DNA of 64,000 nucleotides from Echinostoma caproni. Lineage: Eukaryota > Platyhelminthes > Trematoda > Plagiorchiida > Echinostomatidae. Positions within the stretch are counted from its first letter, which is position 1. Every line of letters begins with the position of its first letter. Location of the stretch: assembly GCA_900618425.1 (NCBI GenBank), contig UZAN01040729.1:6537-70536 (forward strand), written 5' to 3'. Of this stretch, positions 50,301-62,468 are shown piece by piece. Under the pieces are notes generated by a model. That model ran no database searches, was not told where the DNA came from, and saw only the letters and a program-made list of their open reading frames with translations. The translations under genes were made by a program, and so were the position numbers.

Positions 50301-50893
50301 AATCCCCAGGATTATAAAGATTGATACACAACAAAGACGAAGAGGCAATAATGTTAAACACAGTTTTGACGATATGCTCACAGATAGAAAGGTTATGAGT
50401 TAGAAAAAAAAAGACAAAAATAAAACTTACAAAATTCCTTATTCTATGAAACCAAGAAAAATTTGAATAGCATGATTCGAATTTTTTAAGGCACTAGGTA
50501 GGGATAACGTAGTGTTTGTAAGCGGATGCAAGTACAAGCGACTGCAGAAAGGCAAGTGTAGAAGAATCGACTTTACGGTGGGGAGATGGAAAAAGATACG
50601 GTTACTAATGTGTAGCAGCTGGTGAATTCATGAAAACCCTGCATAGGTTTTGTTTCACTAAACTTGAAACTACTGAGTAATCCATTTGTGCGTACGTCCT
50701 CCTTTTGGTATAGTTTATCGCAGAAGAAATACATGATCAACGGTGATTTCTCTCTTCCACTGTCGTCAAAGGTTGTGAATGTGTAGCTTAAGATCATACG
50801 TTCTTTCAAGAATTAATGTCACAATATCACTTTGTGTTTCATATTATCTGAGGAAAATGAAATACATAATGATTCAACAAACATTTTTAGTAG
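47342..50893. other. Intergenic stretch downstream of paralogue C
   Basis: A minus-strand frame at 47,580-47,825 (about 82 codons) is richer in GC than its surroundings and could be an isolated exon, but it matches nothing I know. An N lies at 50,075. The rest has chance frames only. Confidence 0.4.
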
Positions 50894-53800
50894 TCAGTAA
50901 TGAAAAATCATTGTGAGGGACATGATAAAGCCCAAAAGAGTCATCCAGACTCCGGCAAACAACCAATCGTAAAACGGACACTTGACCAAGGAACATGCGA
51001 GTCCGGTGGCGATAACACACGTGAAGGCTGATGAGAGAAAGAAAGTTTCATAGGGTAATGTTTACGGTTTCCTCAAAAAATATAAAACAAATCATGCAAA
51101 CGATCGCAAACTAGTTTAACTAACCATCGGCGTTCCAAAGCAGAATTGCTAAAACCGGATGTAATTGCCGATTTTTCAGGTTGTAGGTCTTATTTAAACT
51201 CTGCGTCAAAAAAGAATCAGGGCAAATTTTGTGGTGTTATATTGAACTAAGCCTGTCCTGAGGATGTGAATATTTCTGAATCCAATCAAAAATAACCGTC
51301 ATAAGTCTTAAATGCAGCTGAAAAATTAAAATAATGACAATACGGTTTCTAAATTCTATACCTCCAATGAATTTTCTTGGATATTTCTTGTATAACATGA
51401 TGGTGATAAGGTGGAATTTAATCCCTTAAGTTTTCTTGTGTTGACCCCCTAACTTCTTCACCCTCTATTGTTAAACGTCTTTAAATTCGTATTCCATGAC
51501 CCTTGCAGTTAGCTGCTACAAATCGCGTGCCCCATCATATGTGTTCTCTTGCCCTCTAGTATGACAAGTACAAACATTCCAGCATTCACCAGTAACAACC
51601 ACACTCTGAATCAGGCAACAGTCCACGTTCATTCAGTGACAGATGTTGCCATTCAGGTTAACAAACATCTAATTCTGTAATTAATACCTTGTATCGCTCC
51701 AGTAAACTTACCCACCTAACATGCAACATTCATTCATAAGTTCGAATTGTGATATGACATTTACAGATAGAAATTCAGTTCATGAACCCGATTGTAACGC
51801 ACCAGCGACAATGATGCCCATCGCCATGATAGTGGAACCGGCTGTGTGCCAACTGGTGCATGGTATGAGGAGCGCCATATTCAACATGCTTGAGAAGAAC
51901 AAGAGGAAAATCGTGATCACGGTGAGACCCAAAACGGCCTGTCGAATTGCGGATTGTTGATCATCTGAAACCGGATTCGCAATAATCACAGGAAGGCAGA
52001 TCCTTCAGGAATGAATATTTGGAGAATCTTCATGGCACATTTTTCCGAAAATTTGACAGCTATTTAAAATAACTGTTGTAATAGAGATTCAGACTATTTT
52101 TTATTATTACAAGTAGGATGTTTGTGATGAGAATCATGGCTATTTATTTCAACGTTACTAAATAAATTTTCAAAGTGATCAAAATTTCTAGACCTTCAGT
52201 ATTTATATTTAAAAATATACGAAATATATAAGAGGTTCAATTGTTGATGCACTCTTGAAAAGTGATACCTATATGTTTTTAGAACCGGCAGCTTGCCTTT
52301 CAATTACTGAAAAAAACCGCATTATCTTTAATGCGGTGAATCTCTGATTGTATGGCTATTGAGATAATATATCCTGTGGGATGTAAAAAGATATTCGCAA
52401 TCCTTTTGGACTGAAACAGAAAGAAAAGAGAGAACTGGTCCATCGTACGAACTGTCATTAATTAGATAAATAATCTAAGAAATGAGGAATGAAATTCTTT
52501 AAGGCGCAATCCACAGAACTTTGAAGATATCATGGAGAAACAGAATGATTTTAAAAGGGCTCGTCTGCAAAAATATTACCGGCACCTTTGCTCGTCGTCA
52601 GATGCAACTGGCCTTGATGTACATAATCCTCAGTTTGATTATTTGGACAGTTCTGTAAAGAATAAGGTGGTATGTTCCTTACTATTTAAATTATTTACCC
52701 ACAAATTGTTATCATAAAGTTTTTTATTGGTTTCTCAAGGTATACTAGTCTCAAAATAAATCCTACGGTACAATACTTTTGGCCGATACACACCGGGTGT
52801 ACAGATTTATGAAATCTGCCAGATTACTACTGGATGGTCATAGCTAATAAATGGGAAGGTATGGCAATTTGGTTGTGTTCTTCCATGGATTTCCCGTTCA
52901 CTCAATTATTTGCTATTGTATATTTAATTATTATTCCTTCCATTCATTTCAAACCTAGTGAGTATACCGTGTATTCACTGCTTTTGTTTATATGATGAAC
53001 AACCAGTAATGTTTTTAATCTCGGTTTCAATGAAATTATTATTTATATATAGGACGTAATGCTCTATTTAAAATGTTTTACGTCAACCAAGAAAATAAAT
53101 AATATTTATCTATCGTTTGCTGAACATTAAAAAGTATTCACCACCAAATTATTTGTGACGCTCATAACTATTAACTTTTTAAATATAGTCGTTTTTCTTA
53201 TAGTGTGATAAAAAAAAAAGATATTTTTCAATCCAGACAAAACAGCCTATACATGATTATTCATTGATTTAATTGACTATTTTGAAATAATCCCACATAG
53301 CACATTTTGAACAAAACAACAGAGTAGCGAACAAGTTTGTTTTCAAAGATTCGTATTCATGCCAATACATCTCAATATATATCACTTAATTGACTATCCT
53401 TCGGACTTCACCTTCACGCACAATCCTCGGTTCATTGATTCAACCATACATTGGGAAGCACTAGACTCGAGTTTCGCTCTTACAAGAGTTAATCTTTAGT
53501 GCATATCCACCGTCCCATCCGGGATTTTAAACTCCGAATCCATCGCATCGAAGGCGTGTGTTACCATTGTGCCAACCAGCTCATACCATGGTTCAACCAA
53601 ATTACCGAATCGTGTTTGTTCAGGTGTCTTCTTCAGTGATAATCTGTCGTACATGATTAGTACGTTTGTTGAAAACTTTTGTGTCAGTTTTCCTTGCTCC
53701 AATTTGGTATAATTCAAATAATTTGCTGTGATGCTTGGTGTTTCCACCACTAGTTCGTCATTTCTTGTTCAAACCATAGCTTTGAAAACCACAGTACACA

Positions 53801-55530
53801 GCTCACTTTCTCACAGGAAGCGATAACTCATGTGTATTTCTCTAATTTAGCGTAAGGAAAAGTAAGTATCTAGAGAAACAATGTAAACTAATCCATAGAA
53901 ACTCATAAGTTCGTGTGAGGACTCAAGAAAGCCTTGATATTCATAACATTTCGTTCACGCCTCTATAAAAACAAAATGCTAGCTCTGAAAAATCAATATT
54001 TCCCGCCTCGATTGCAATTACGTAATCGTTTAACAAACTTTATGATCATAGTTCCATCTTAGTCGCATTTACGCACTCTAAGAATGGAAACGACCGTCTT
54101 GCTAGTGTAGTAGCTATACTTTTAAAAACACCCCGGGGACAGTTTTCCTGTTGTTTCGGCACTACATAGTGCAACAAAATCTTACCAGATGAGTGACCGG
54201 AAAGCTGTCTTTAAGAACGAACACATGCACAGTCACACACATCAGTAATTCATGCATGCATACTTAAAGACTAATTCATACCCAACGGTACCGATTCGCC
54301 CCATCCACTTGCACACTGACATACCCACACTCGCACACTGACCGACTGTCAAACTACGCGTATACATTTACAATTAGAAACACAAGCACGAGGGTACGAA
54401 CAACTTCATTTTCTTTGCATTGCACAATGCATTTCCTCGCTGTCACAACATCTCGACAGGCTTTTGTCCTCAACAAAGGTCGCTATTAGCACCACAGCTG
54501 AGACAGTTAGACGGGCAGGTCGAATTGAAACATTTGGCATCGTGCTGAGACAGCAAATAGCATTCGAAACATCGCTCATTTCAACCGTATGATGGTCTAC
54601 TGCATCTATCAAAGTGAACTGATAGCGTGTATCCGACAACAGATCTGAATGAAATTCTGTGATTGAGGTAAAGAGTGAACGAAACATAAGTCACACGACA
54701 TTTTCGTGTGAAAGTGGAATGCTGAAAATGTTTGAGAGGTTATGAAAACAGTACAAAGCAGGGTGTCTTCTCGCTATGAAGATGAAATAAGAATTTTAAA
54801 TAACCTGTCCTATATTATTGTGTGTTTGGTTTCAGACGACGGGTAACCTTACAGAAGCCAAATTATCCACTTGCAAGACACGACGAACAACAAGGCCCAC
54901 TGATAACTGATTCGCTCTAGGTAAAACTCGATTGAAACTTAGAATGAGACCCAAGTTTTAATCAAATTGACGAACGAATAAAATAGCCGAAAATGTATCA
55001 TATCTGAATTCGATTCTGACCAAGTTATCACATACATCTAAAGTGGCCTTAGGATGCATGCAGACATTAACTAAAGCTTGAAATTAGGGTTATGAGAAAT
55101 AGTATCTGAATCAAGATTCAGTTTCAGATATACGATGATAACTGAAGATAAACACCAAAATGGATGAGTCAGCGAAGAACACTGTGGGTTACCCAAAAAC
55201 AGAAGGAACAAATAAGCAGAGACCCGGGGTCTAAATAAACAGCTAGAAAGAGAAGCTCAACAGTGCGCATTGCATGAGCTTCCATGAGCCCTTTCGGAAA
55301 CATGAGAGGATAATTAATTTAATTCAATTTTTTCTTCTCTGTTGATAATAAGAATCGGGTTGTATTAGATGATAGTTCAAGAATCAAGCACATTAGCAAA
55401 TATAAGTAGTTCACTTACCGTAACTTAATATCTGCTCCCCCAGTGACACGCATATGAGTATAATTCCCAAATAAACACTTGAAACGAGGGCGATTTGGAC
55501 ACCCAGTGAAGTGGACGTGTGTGCTGCCAT
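50894..55530 (-). CDS. Small four-helix membrane protein, diverged paralogue C (3 exons, 135 aa)
   Basis: Exon 1 is 55,419-55,530 (ATG at 55,530, donor GTAAGT). Exon 2 is 51,803-51,964 (acceptor TTTCAG, donor GTGCGT). Exon 3 is 50,894-51,027 (acceptor CATCAG, stop TGA). Intron positions and phases (1 and 1) match paralogues A and B; exon lengths are 112, 162 and 134 bp. The protein starts MAAHTSTSLGVQIALV, six residues longer at the N-terminus. It keeps the two-helix exon 2 and, in exon 3, VIATGLA and DWLFAGVW in place of FAIATG and AWL.GSW. It ends MIFHY and lacks the acidic D..W tail of A and B. Helices lie at about 12-33, 49-70, 79-100 and 112-132. Intron 1 is long (3,454 bp) and contains open frames on the same strand. 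Sequence identity to A and B is modest, so the call rests mainly on exon architecture and hydropathy. Confidence 0.72.
53496..53765 (-). pseudogene. Open frame in intron 1 of paralogue C, possible phosphodiesterase-tail remnant
   Basis: A minus-strand frame of about 89 codons opens after a TGA near 53,773 and ends at 53,496. It is not a clear gene: no ATG near its start, though AG sites could make it a terminal exon. It contains LEQG, MYDR and PEQTRFGNLVEPWYELV. The spacing QG-x14-DR-x8-Q-x2-F followed by V.P.Y matches the C-terminal end of class I cyclic-nucleotide phosphodiesterase catalytic domains (EFF.QGD ... DR ... SQ.GFI..IV.P.), with one residue missing before the V.P. No upstream HD-type metal-binding exons were found, so it could be chance. 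Confidence 0.25.
54406..54687 (-). other. Unassigned open frame in intron 1 of paralogue C
   Basis: A 93-codon frame from an ATG at 54,687 to a stop at 54,406. Its composition is protein-like (TRYQFTLIDAVDHHTVEMSD), but no family is recognised and no splice partners are evident. It may be an exon of an unrecognised nested gene, or chance. Confidence 0.2.
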
Positions 55531-58500
55531 TTCGTGCGCCAGTATACAAGTGAAACTTAGTTAGGACAGATCCGAGAAACCAGCTGCACACAGGTGGCGC
55601 TTCAAAGTCACGCCTTGTTGCTTACCACTCCGAATTTAAAGTTATAAAATTCGAAGACAGCCACGTTTATTGCATGATAATCCGTTTGACCCCGGACAAA
55701 GTAACAGTATGATCACGTAAAGTTCACAAACATTCAAAACCTAAATCTTGCATTTTAGTCTGAATCACAAAGTTAGTACGTGATATTGGTTCATCTGTAA
55801 TGTCCATCGCCAAAGGTTTCGTCTATTACACTCACGTGAGCAAGAGTGTGTATCTACTGCTTATGCACTATGCCCTCACATTTCACTATTATCAAAATGT
55901 TGAGTGATAGACTCATATCCTTTTGGCAAGTCCGAGTAAACCAGTTAAATCGATTCTCGGTGTAAAATACATAGATTACAGTCCCCTCTCTTTGACTCAA
56001 ATATCCGATACCTTTGTATTTGAAGAAAATTGATTGAATTTTTCTCCCTTACACCTGATGAAATGAATTATAACTTTGTGCGTCATCACTAATTCCTTGA
56101 TTCTAAGTTCTACCGTAGTCTTGGACGCTGAGCTCATGTAACTCGTTCTTTCTTGCCTGATGGCTCTCAATATTTTATTAGTACTGGTACAATTTGCTCA
56201 TTGAACTTTTGAGAATAAATACCAATTCAGTCAACTCACCGCCAATATGCAGCTGGGCCATAAAAATGTTCGTAGAAAAGAGGAGGATTTTGTTATGAAT
56301 TTCGTTACGTTCAAAGCAACTGAAGCGTAAACTGGAAATTTTGTGATGTCCTTTATAAGCTTGCAAAATGACTTGTGCCAGATCTTTCAAAGGCAAAATG
56401 AAGAACAGTCTTACCAACTACTCGATAGTCAAGTGAGTAGTATGGTTGCTTTCTACCTGTGCGGTCTCCAGTTGATCCTCTTTTGGGTCGTTGGATTCGC
56501 ACTGATCATACAACTCAAAAAGGTTGAAGCAGCATTTCGGTGCTTTCCAGCCATTTGGTTCACGCTTTCCTTGCTCTGTACACCACGCGTATCACCATGT
56601 AATCAAGGCAACAGGTACTCTCAAGCAAAAATGAGTTTTGGTGAGCTATTACCAATACATCGTAAGAAAAAACCGGACAGATTATTGGTGTGAGTTTTCC
56701 TAACTTGGACAAATTCACGAGTCTTTTCAGCATTCAGTTCTTCAAATTATTCATTTTTCCTCGTGATATTTTGGACTCCCAATCTTCCTACTTATTGTGT
56801 TGTATTATTGTTTTCCTATAAGGATGTGATCAAACAGGTAGGTACAACTTTGATTTGTTGGAAACCAAAGCGAATTAGATAAGGTGGATAAATTAGATAA
56901 CGAAACGGCCAGCCGATTTTGATTATGAAATATCCATTGAACCGATTTATATGTGCAAATATGTACCAAAAGGATTTTGATGTCTGAAGGTAGCTACGGT
57001 TCATGTCATTTTATCCAATCTAAAGTTCAATAGCGTGGAACCCTTGAGTGTAGATTTTCAATAATGATAACACCATGCATACCTGTGCTTGCATGGAAGT
57101 CGGTTCACTTTCCTTGATTACAATTGCTCCACGAGCTGGTTTATACCTGGGTTATTGACTTACTAGATGCAGCTCGTGAAGCATCCAAACAAATATGTAC
57201 TTTGTTTACGCCATCCCGTTGTTGCACACAAGAACGAGCAGAAATCGGCAACTGCCGTAGAAGAGATCACCAACAAGTGACCAGGAAATTCCATTCGTTA
57301 ATGATTTCGTTAGTTGTTTACGGTATTTTGATCCAACATGCGATGGGTGATTCAAGTTGCTCCGGTTTAGTTTAAAGCATTACAAGGAGGGGACAGGAAT
57401 TCTAAGAACCACAGCTACTTGTGAATTATTTGACTGAATTGTATCATATGAAGTAAGTGCTATCGCTTCAACTTCATTGGTTAGCCCCGCTTCAACGTTG
57501 ATATTTTTAAGTCATTCCAAATGCCAGTGGTACTGAAAAATTACTATCCGACGTCNGTCAACAGGCAGAAGTAAAATAAGCGATGCGTTTTGTCCCGATT
57601 TTCGACATTTACTGCTTACTTTTGCATAATATCTGTGGTGTATGGGGGTTTGGTCTTTTGCACGAGGGTAAACTCTCACCGAATTCCTGTCATTCTACAG
57701 TTCATTCTACCCATCGAAACCATCAGACATTACACTTCGTTTATTCCTCGTGAAACCGCAATCAGAAACATGCTTTATTTGCGACCTTAAAGTAAGCATA
57801 TGAGCTTTCTCTTCTTATGAAGCCTGTCAGATTCATTGATTTAGAATTTGCGCTATGCTTAGTATCCGCAACAATGAAGAACTTCTTTAACAAAACTCTT
57901 ACTCATAATCAAGTCTGATTTTCGACGATCAAACCGTTGATTCGAATGAAAGCTCTTTTTGAATTATACACGAAATTTCTCCTTGGATTAGCAACTTTAT
58001 TACACAAAACTTCTTATTCGTGAAGCTTTCTCTATCTCATTTTGTAATACCTCATTGTGCTGGATTATTCCTTCAGAGACCTTGATACATTAATTTTTAC
58101 AAGTTAACGCTTCCAGTATATCTCACTGTGCACCTTTGGTTTTCTCGATTAATACATTTTCTTAATCCTTTCAATTTTCCATGATCTCGATTTAACTCGA
58201 TAATTTCCATTTAGTCAGTTACTAACATGGTAAGCATCTTATCTCAGCTTTGTGTGATCTGTGAATAATACAGTCGCCCATCCACGTAACCATGTGTTTG
58301 GCCGAACTAGCAGCAGCAAACCAAAACCAGGAATTAGGTGTCGCACTCCTATGTGTGTCTATTGGTGATCAATCGACGTAATCTGATTCCGATCGCCAGC
58401 CGCATTTGGTCACTTAGAAATCAAATTATGGAAAACAACTACTAACACTTAGGGCATGAAAAATACACTCTTAATACAGGACAGAATCCTTGGATGTGCA

Positions 58501-58720
58501 GTTGTTAATGTATTAAGTTCCGTCCGATACTGCATTAGTGGAAACTAATTCACGAAAGTGAGAGGAAATCCGTCATATATTTTCCCCAGTGTTGCTTTAC
58601 CAAATTCTACATATAACTGTGTAGGAACTCATAGTTTACCTCTAAAATGTCTCGTGGTATCCTATGCAAATACATCAGGAATAAACGTCATCAAACGTGT
58701 TCAGCCAGAGGTAACATTAA
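55531..58720. other. Upstream flank of paralogue C and intergenic DNA
   Basis: A + frame at 56,343-56,693 (116 codons) has one or two hydrophobic segments (LQLILFWVVGFALII) but no recognisable family or exon partner. An N lies at 57,556. Nothing else is supported. Confidence 0.35.
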
Positions 58721-59208
58721 TATGGTCCCGTTAATCAGATTCAGTGGGCTTGAGGGTATCGGATTCTAATTTGGAACGGATGTGTTTAAACAAATTGTGC
58801 GTCGTGCTCACAGTATTAGATTCGTATAGAAATGTTGGACTTAGCCACAATGAGAGAAAATTAAAAACCAATTTCCGGTTGACGATGTTGTGACACTTTT
58901 CCAAAGCCTTCTTCAAATCACTTGACAAGCGAATATTAAACAAAAGCTGTGAGGGAAACTGTAGTAAATTGGGGTGATTTTTATTGGTCTAGGGAACGGA
59001 AAAATTGAGTCGGATTGCGTGTATGGGGAATTGCATGTGGTAATAAAGGACAGCATGGAAGTTGTGAGTGAAACAAGAGGTCAAGGAAATGACGTCATAA
59101 GAGATGAGAGATTAGTCTGTGAGCATTTTGTGGTGTCGCGAGATTGGATGTTGTGTTAATATGCATGGGTGTGTGTGGGCGGTTGGTTGTGCAAGTGGGA
59201 TCAAGCCA

Positions 59209-59660
59209 GTGAACTGATAATTGGGCCCCATCCGATCGATTGATACAAAGTGGATCGTTGTTGATGAACATTAATTCAGTAGTTATTCTTTCTCTACATG
59301 ACCTGAAACCTTGTTTCGGAATAATCGGTTTTTCGAAGTCTATAGAGTCTGTCTCTGCAGTGGAATGCAGAGTGACACCTGAGTCTCTCTCATGGGTCCT
59401 AAGCTTCGATGTATTTTTTGGAGGGTGTTTGAACTTACCTCTTCTTTAGTTGTTGACTGGTTTGGCCAACGTACGTGGCTGTACACAGTTTAAATCTTAT
59501 CTTGTAAATGAGATTCCATTGATCAGCTTTTTTGTCGTTTGTCCTTCACTAGCACCAAGGGAGAACGAAGGATGTTGATTGGTGCAATAAGTACATTAAA
59601 ATGGTTCAATATTCGTTGGGTGTCCTCTGATGTGTTGCTGCGAAGAGGTATGACATTAAT
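59209..59660 (-). mobile_element. Penelope-like element, GIY-YIG endonuclease fragment
   Basis: On the minus strand, after IPLRSNTSEDTQRI and SPLVLVKDKRQK (about 59,655-59,535), comes the endonuclease core NLIYKI...CTATYVGQTSQQLKKR (59,516-59,446). The downstream part HSTAETDSIDFEKP, SCRERITTELMFI and NNDPLCINRSDG (to about 59,225) matches the C-terminal layout of PLE GIY-YIG domains. The reverse transcriptase is missing. A further minus frame at 58,731-58,943 may be the degenerate 3' part of the same element. Frame changes show it is a pseudogene. Its endonuclease core (YKI...YVGQT) differs from that of the PLE at 43,984 (CSCG...YVGRT), suggesting a second PLE lineage. Confidence 0.82.
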
Positions 59661-60189
59661 CGTCTGACAGTCACATAACAAAAACAAAACTCATGCATGT
59701 TGTAATTTCTTTTTGTAAAGGTTAGATGGACTTCAATTTATAAAAATATATAATGTATGCCGAAACATTGAACGTGTATATTGAACCCTAAAGGTCCAGA
59801 TAGAAAGAACACTTGGGGTTCATTACAAAACCTTTTAAAACACATAATAACTACAATATGTACAAATAATTTAATTCTTATAAAAAAGTATCACTAATAC
59901 TAAGAAAAATTGCATTCAACATAATAATACCTTTGGTCCTTCAAAAAATGTGATTATTCTGAAACTGTTCATTGTTTTCGACGCTGATGGCTAGAGAATA
60001 TTATGCTTCTGTAGGAGAGAGTTGAGTTATACTCGGCCGCTTTCTTTCATCCGACCAATGATCATTACGACTCTCCCTTAGATTCAACGTTTCCTTCATC
60101 AGACACGTCATCTAGCAACTTATCCTTCTTACTATTATCTGCCCCCGTACCCTATCGATTGCTGGTCCACGATAGACTCAAACTCCCAT

Positions 60190-61480
60190 GATGTCGCATT
60201 ACCTATCCTTTAAGCCGTAGGAATTACTTCTTCAGTAGGCTCTGGTGTTTTGTCTTCATCTTTATTCAAAAATAGCGCTTCTATAATTTTTGAATCAATA
60301 CACATGTTCCATCCCTCACTCCTGTTCCTATTGTTCCCATTTGCCATTCCTCCTCATCTATAGTATTCTGTCTAAACACTTCTGTCTGGTTGTCACTAAC
60401 TCCTCTGGGATTAAAATAACAGAGCGCGCTTTCTTCACCCATTTGTGGCCTAGCATTATTGTTCCAAATGACCACCTGCCTGCAATCCTAATAAATGTAC
60501 GCAACGGGTGAAAAATAGTATTTATTTTGCCTTCTTTGATTATTCTTCTGTCTTTGATTCCGTCCCATGATTTTTTATCTCTTCGAAAGTTACAGTAACC
60601 CGGTTGTTCCATCATTTTATTCTCGCGATTGGAGAACAATTAGTGCGAAAGGACTCACAGAACAGAATCACATGAAACTCATCCAAAACAGTTAATCCAA
60701 AGACAAGTGTCTTTTATGGTGCTGTTGGTTCCCCTCACTTATTTTCATTAATTATCATTGGCTTACTCTATACCCCCACCAAAGACGATCTTTAAATATG
60801 CCGATAATGAGGTTCTGTAGTAAACAACTTCAAACCAGTCTAGTGTGCAGATACGTTCTGACAATTAATCGCAAGTGAAATATTTTCCAACCAGTCTCGT
60901 CTCTGGTAAGATGCTTCAAAATGTTCCGAATGTATTTTATTCTAACGCAATCTGCTAACCAATAATCAATTCACTAACCATCACCAAATCATACACCACC
61001 AAATATCTAAAAGTCATCACAGAAAGTATACTTTGTTGATCGTCCTATGTGCATATCTGTGTTGCTAAACTGAACTGCTTATCTTTTCAGATAGGCAAGC
61101 GAAAAGATACCAGAGTGAGGCATCCAACTACACGTTCTCTTGATTTTTAGTACAGTTTTCCTATCACAAATTACTCCTTCTCTATGATTTCCCCTAGTCT
61201 AATTAAAAAGGAGTTTATGACGCTCAGCCGCAATTTGGAAATTACTGGTTGCGTTTCTCTTATTCCCATTAGTCCTCCTATTACAACATGTTGTGATCTC
61301 TATAGTTCTTCATGTGAGAATTGCGATTTTTACCGATCACAGCCATTCGATCAATCCTGACCTATCTCCCTGCCGTTCCAATGTTTTTATCCGATCCCAT
61401 TATAGCTGCCAATATCTGGTGCAAACATTTGTGGTAATTCAACAGACAACAGGCTATTTCGGTCGCACGCCTATTGACGA
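60190..61480 (+). mobile_element. CR1/Jockey-type non-LTR retrotransposon, reverse transcriptase remnant (copy 3)
   Basis: Scattered + frames preserve the order of a reverse transcriptase. SSLFKNSASIIFESI (about 60,255-60,300) and TPVPIVPICHSSSS...LTPLGLK (about 60,315-60,420) come first. ITERAFFTHLWPSIIVPNDHLP (about 60,417) and FAFFDYSSVFDSV (about 60,524-60,565, motif A) follow. Later come KYLKVIT (about 60,999) and LIKKEF...LEITGCVSLIPISPP (61,200-61,280). DYSSVFDSV is identical to copy 1, showing the same family. Motif C and much of the palm are too eroded to read. This is the most decayed of the three copies, with many stops. Confidence 0.75.
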
Positions 61481-61754
61481 GTAGAAGGTTCTACACGATC
61501 TAAGTGTAAATCATTTACGTTTAACTATTGCTGTGCATAACATTTTCATCGATTTTATCTCAAAGTAACTTTGAACAGCTCTTGTCTGCGTTTTAGTCAT
61601 AGTTGCTTGCGCAAGTATTTCAATCCGCCTTCATGGACTCTGTTTCTAGGTAGATCACTGAGTCATATTTAACTGTATTATTAAAATATGTTAAAATGAC
61701 ACCTCTCAGTTAGGATGATTCATCAATGACTGTGTCAAAGATAAGGATTTGGAA

Positions 61755-61938
61755 GGTTGGTGGCCCGTTGGTAACTTCATCAAATTATCACCCCGGGGAT
61801 GTGTGTTCGAATCCCACCACCGCCGCCTGATATTTCATTGTGTGCTGAATGGCAGTCCTTTGATTGACCGATTGTTCCTCCCTAAAAGTTGTACTTTTGC
61901 ATACTCAATCAAAGAAAGTAAAAGAAAAAAGAAAAGTA
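61755..61938 (+). mobile_element. tRNA-derived SINE, family 1 copy b
   Basis: A box TGGCCCGTTGG (61,761-61,771) and B box GTTCGAATCCC (61,805-61,815) at tRNA-like spacing. The same body and A-rich tail (AAAGAAAGTAAAAGAAAA) as the copy at 9,713-9,893 follow. Confidence 0.82.
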
Positions 61939-62149
61939 GAAAACACTGACACTAGATTAGCCCCAATCAATGTGGAGACAAAAATTGGAAAATATCGGAC
62001 TTTACTTTAGTAGAAACAGTTCATCGAGTTATCGATGCAGAAAGTTCTAAAAAGGGCAGTTAATTTTTCTGGATAACCTGAAGGATCGAATTTTCCGGAG
62101 GTCATGTTTCAGATATGATATCAAAAGGATAACACACACCTACAGTTTC

Positions 62150-62468
62150 TTTTTCGTTCCTTGGAGAAGTACAGATGCATCTTTATGGGCAGTCTGAAGG
62201 ATTTTTTTCCTTGACCACCTAGAAAAAAGGCTTGAAGAGGATGCCTCAAAACTAGATTTATGCTTCCGCCATAATGATGAAATCTTCGTTTTAAGTAACA
62301 GCAAGGAAGACGGAGAAAACCTGTTCAATCGACTCAACACAATTAACCCCATCATCCAGCTAACTCGCCATGATGAACGGGACAACCACATCAAGCTTTT
62401 TAAACACAAACACTACTGTCTGTTGGATAAATTAAAAGACCTTTCTTCCGAAAAACAGGTAGTCTGAG
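62150..62468 (+). mobile_element. Penelope-like element, reverse transcriptase fragment (motifs B to D)
   Basis: One frame from about 62,195 to a TGA at 62,468 reads FFLDHLEKRLEEDASKLDL, then FRHNDEIFVLSNSKEDGENL and FNRLNTINPIIQLTRHDERD. This is the layout around PLE motif C (YVDDIFVL, then LN.IHP.I.FT.E). A frame change just before it hides a motif B remnant (FMGSLKDFF). Motif C is HNDEIF, so both catalytic positions are altered. The frame continues after the recognisable part as KHKHYCLLDKLKDL. Host-gene exonisation is conceivable, since a GT follows EKQ, but a dead fragment is the simpler reading. Confidence 0.65.

Noticed and set aside
56245..56265. Short minus-strand ATG frame (MAQLHIG) ending at a GTGAGT in phase 1, possible alternative first exon of paralogue C
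   Set aside because: No helix and no resemblance to other first exons; too short to support.
56343..56693. 116-codon + frame with hydrophobic segments, possible fourth paralogue
   Set aside because: Wrong strand for the cluster, no conserved blocks, and splice sites do not fit the phase-1 pattern.
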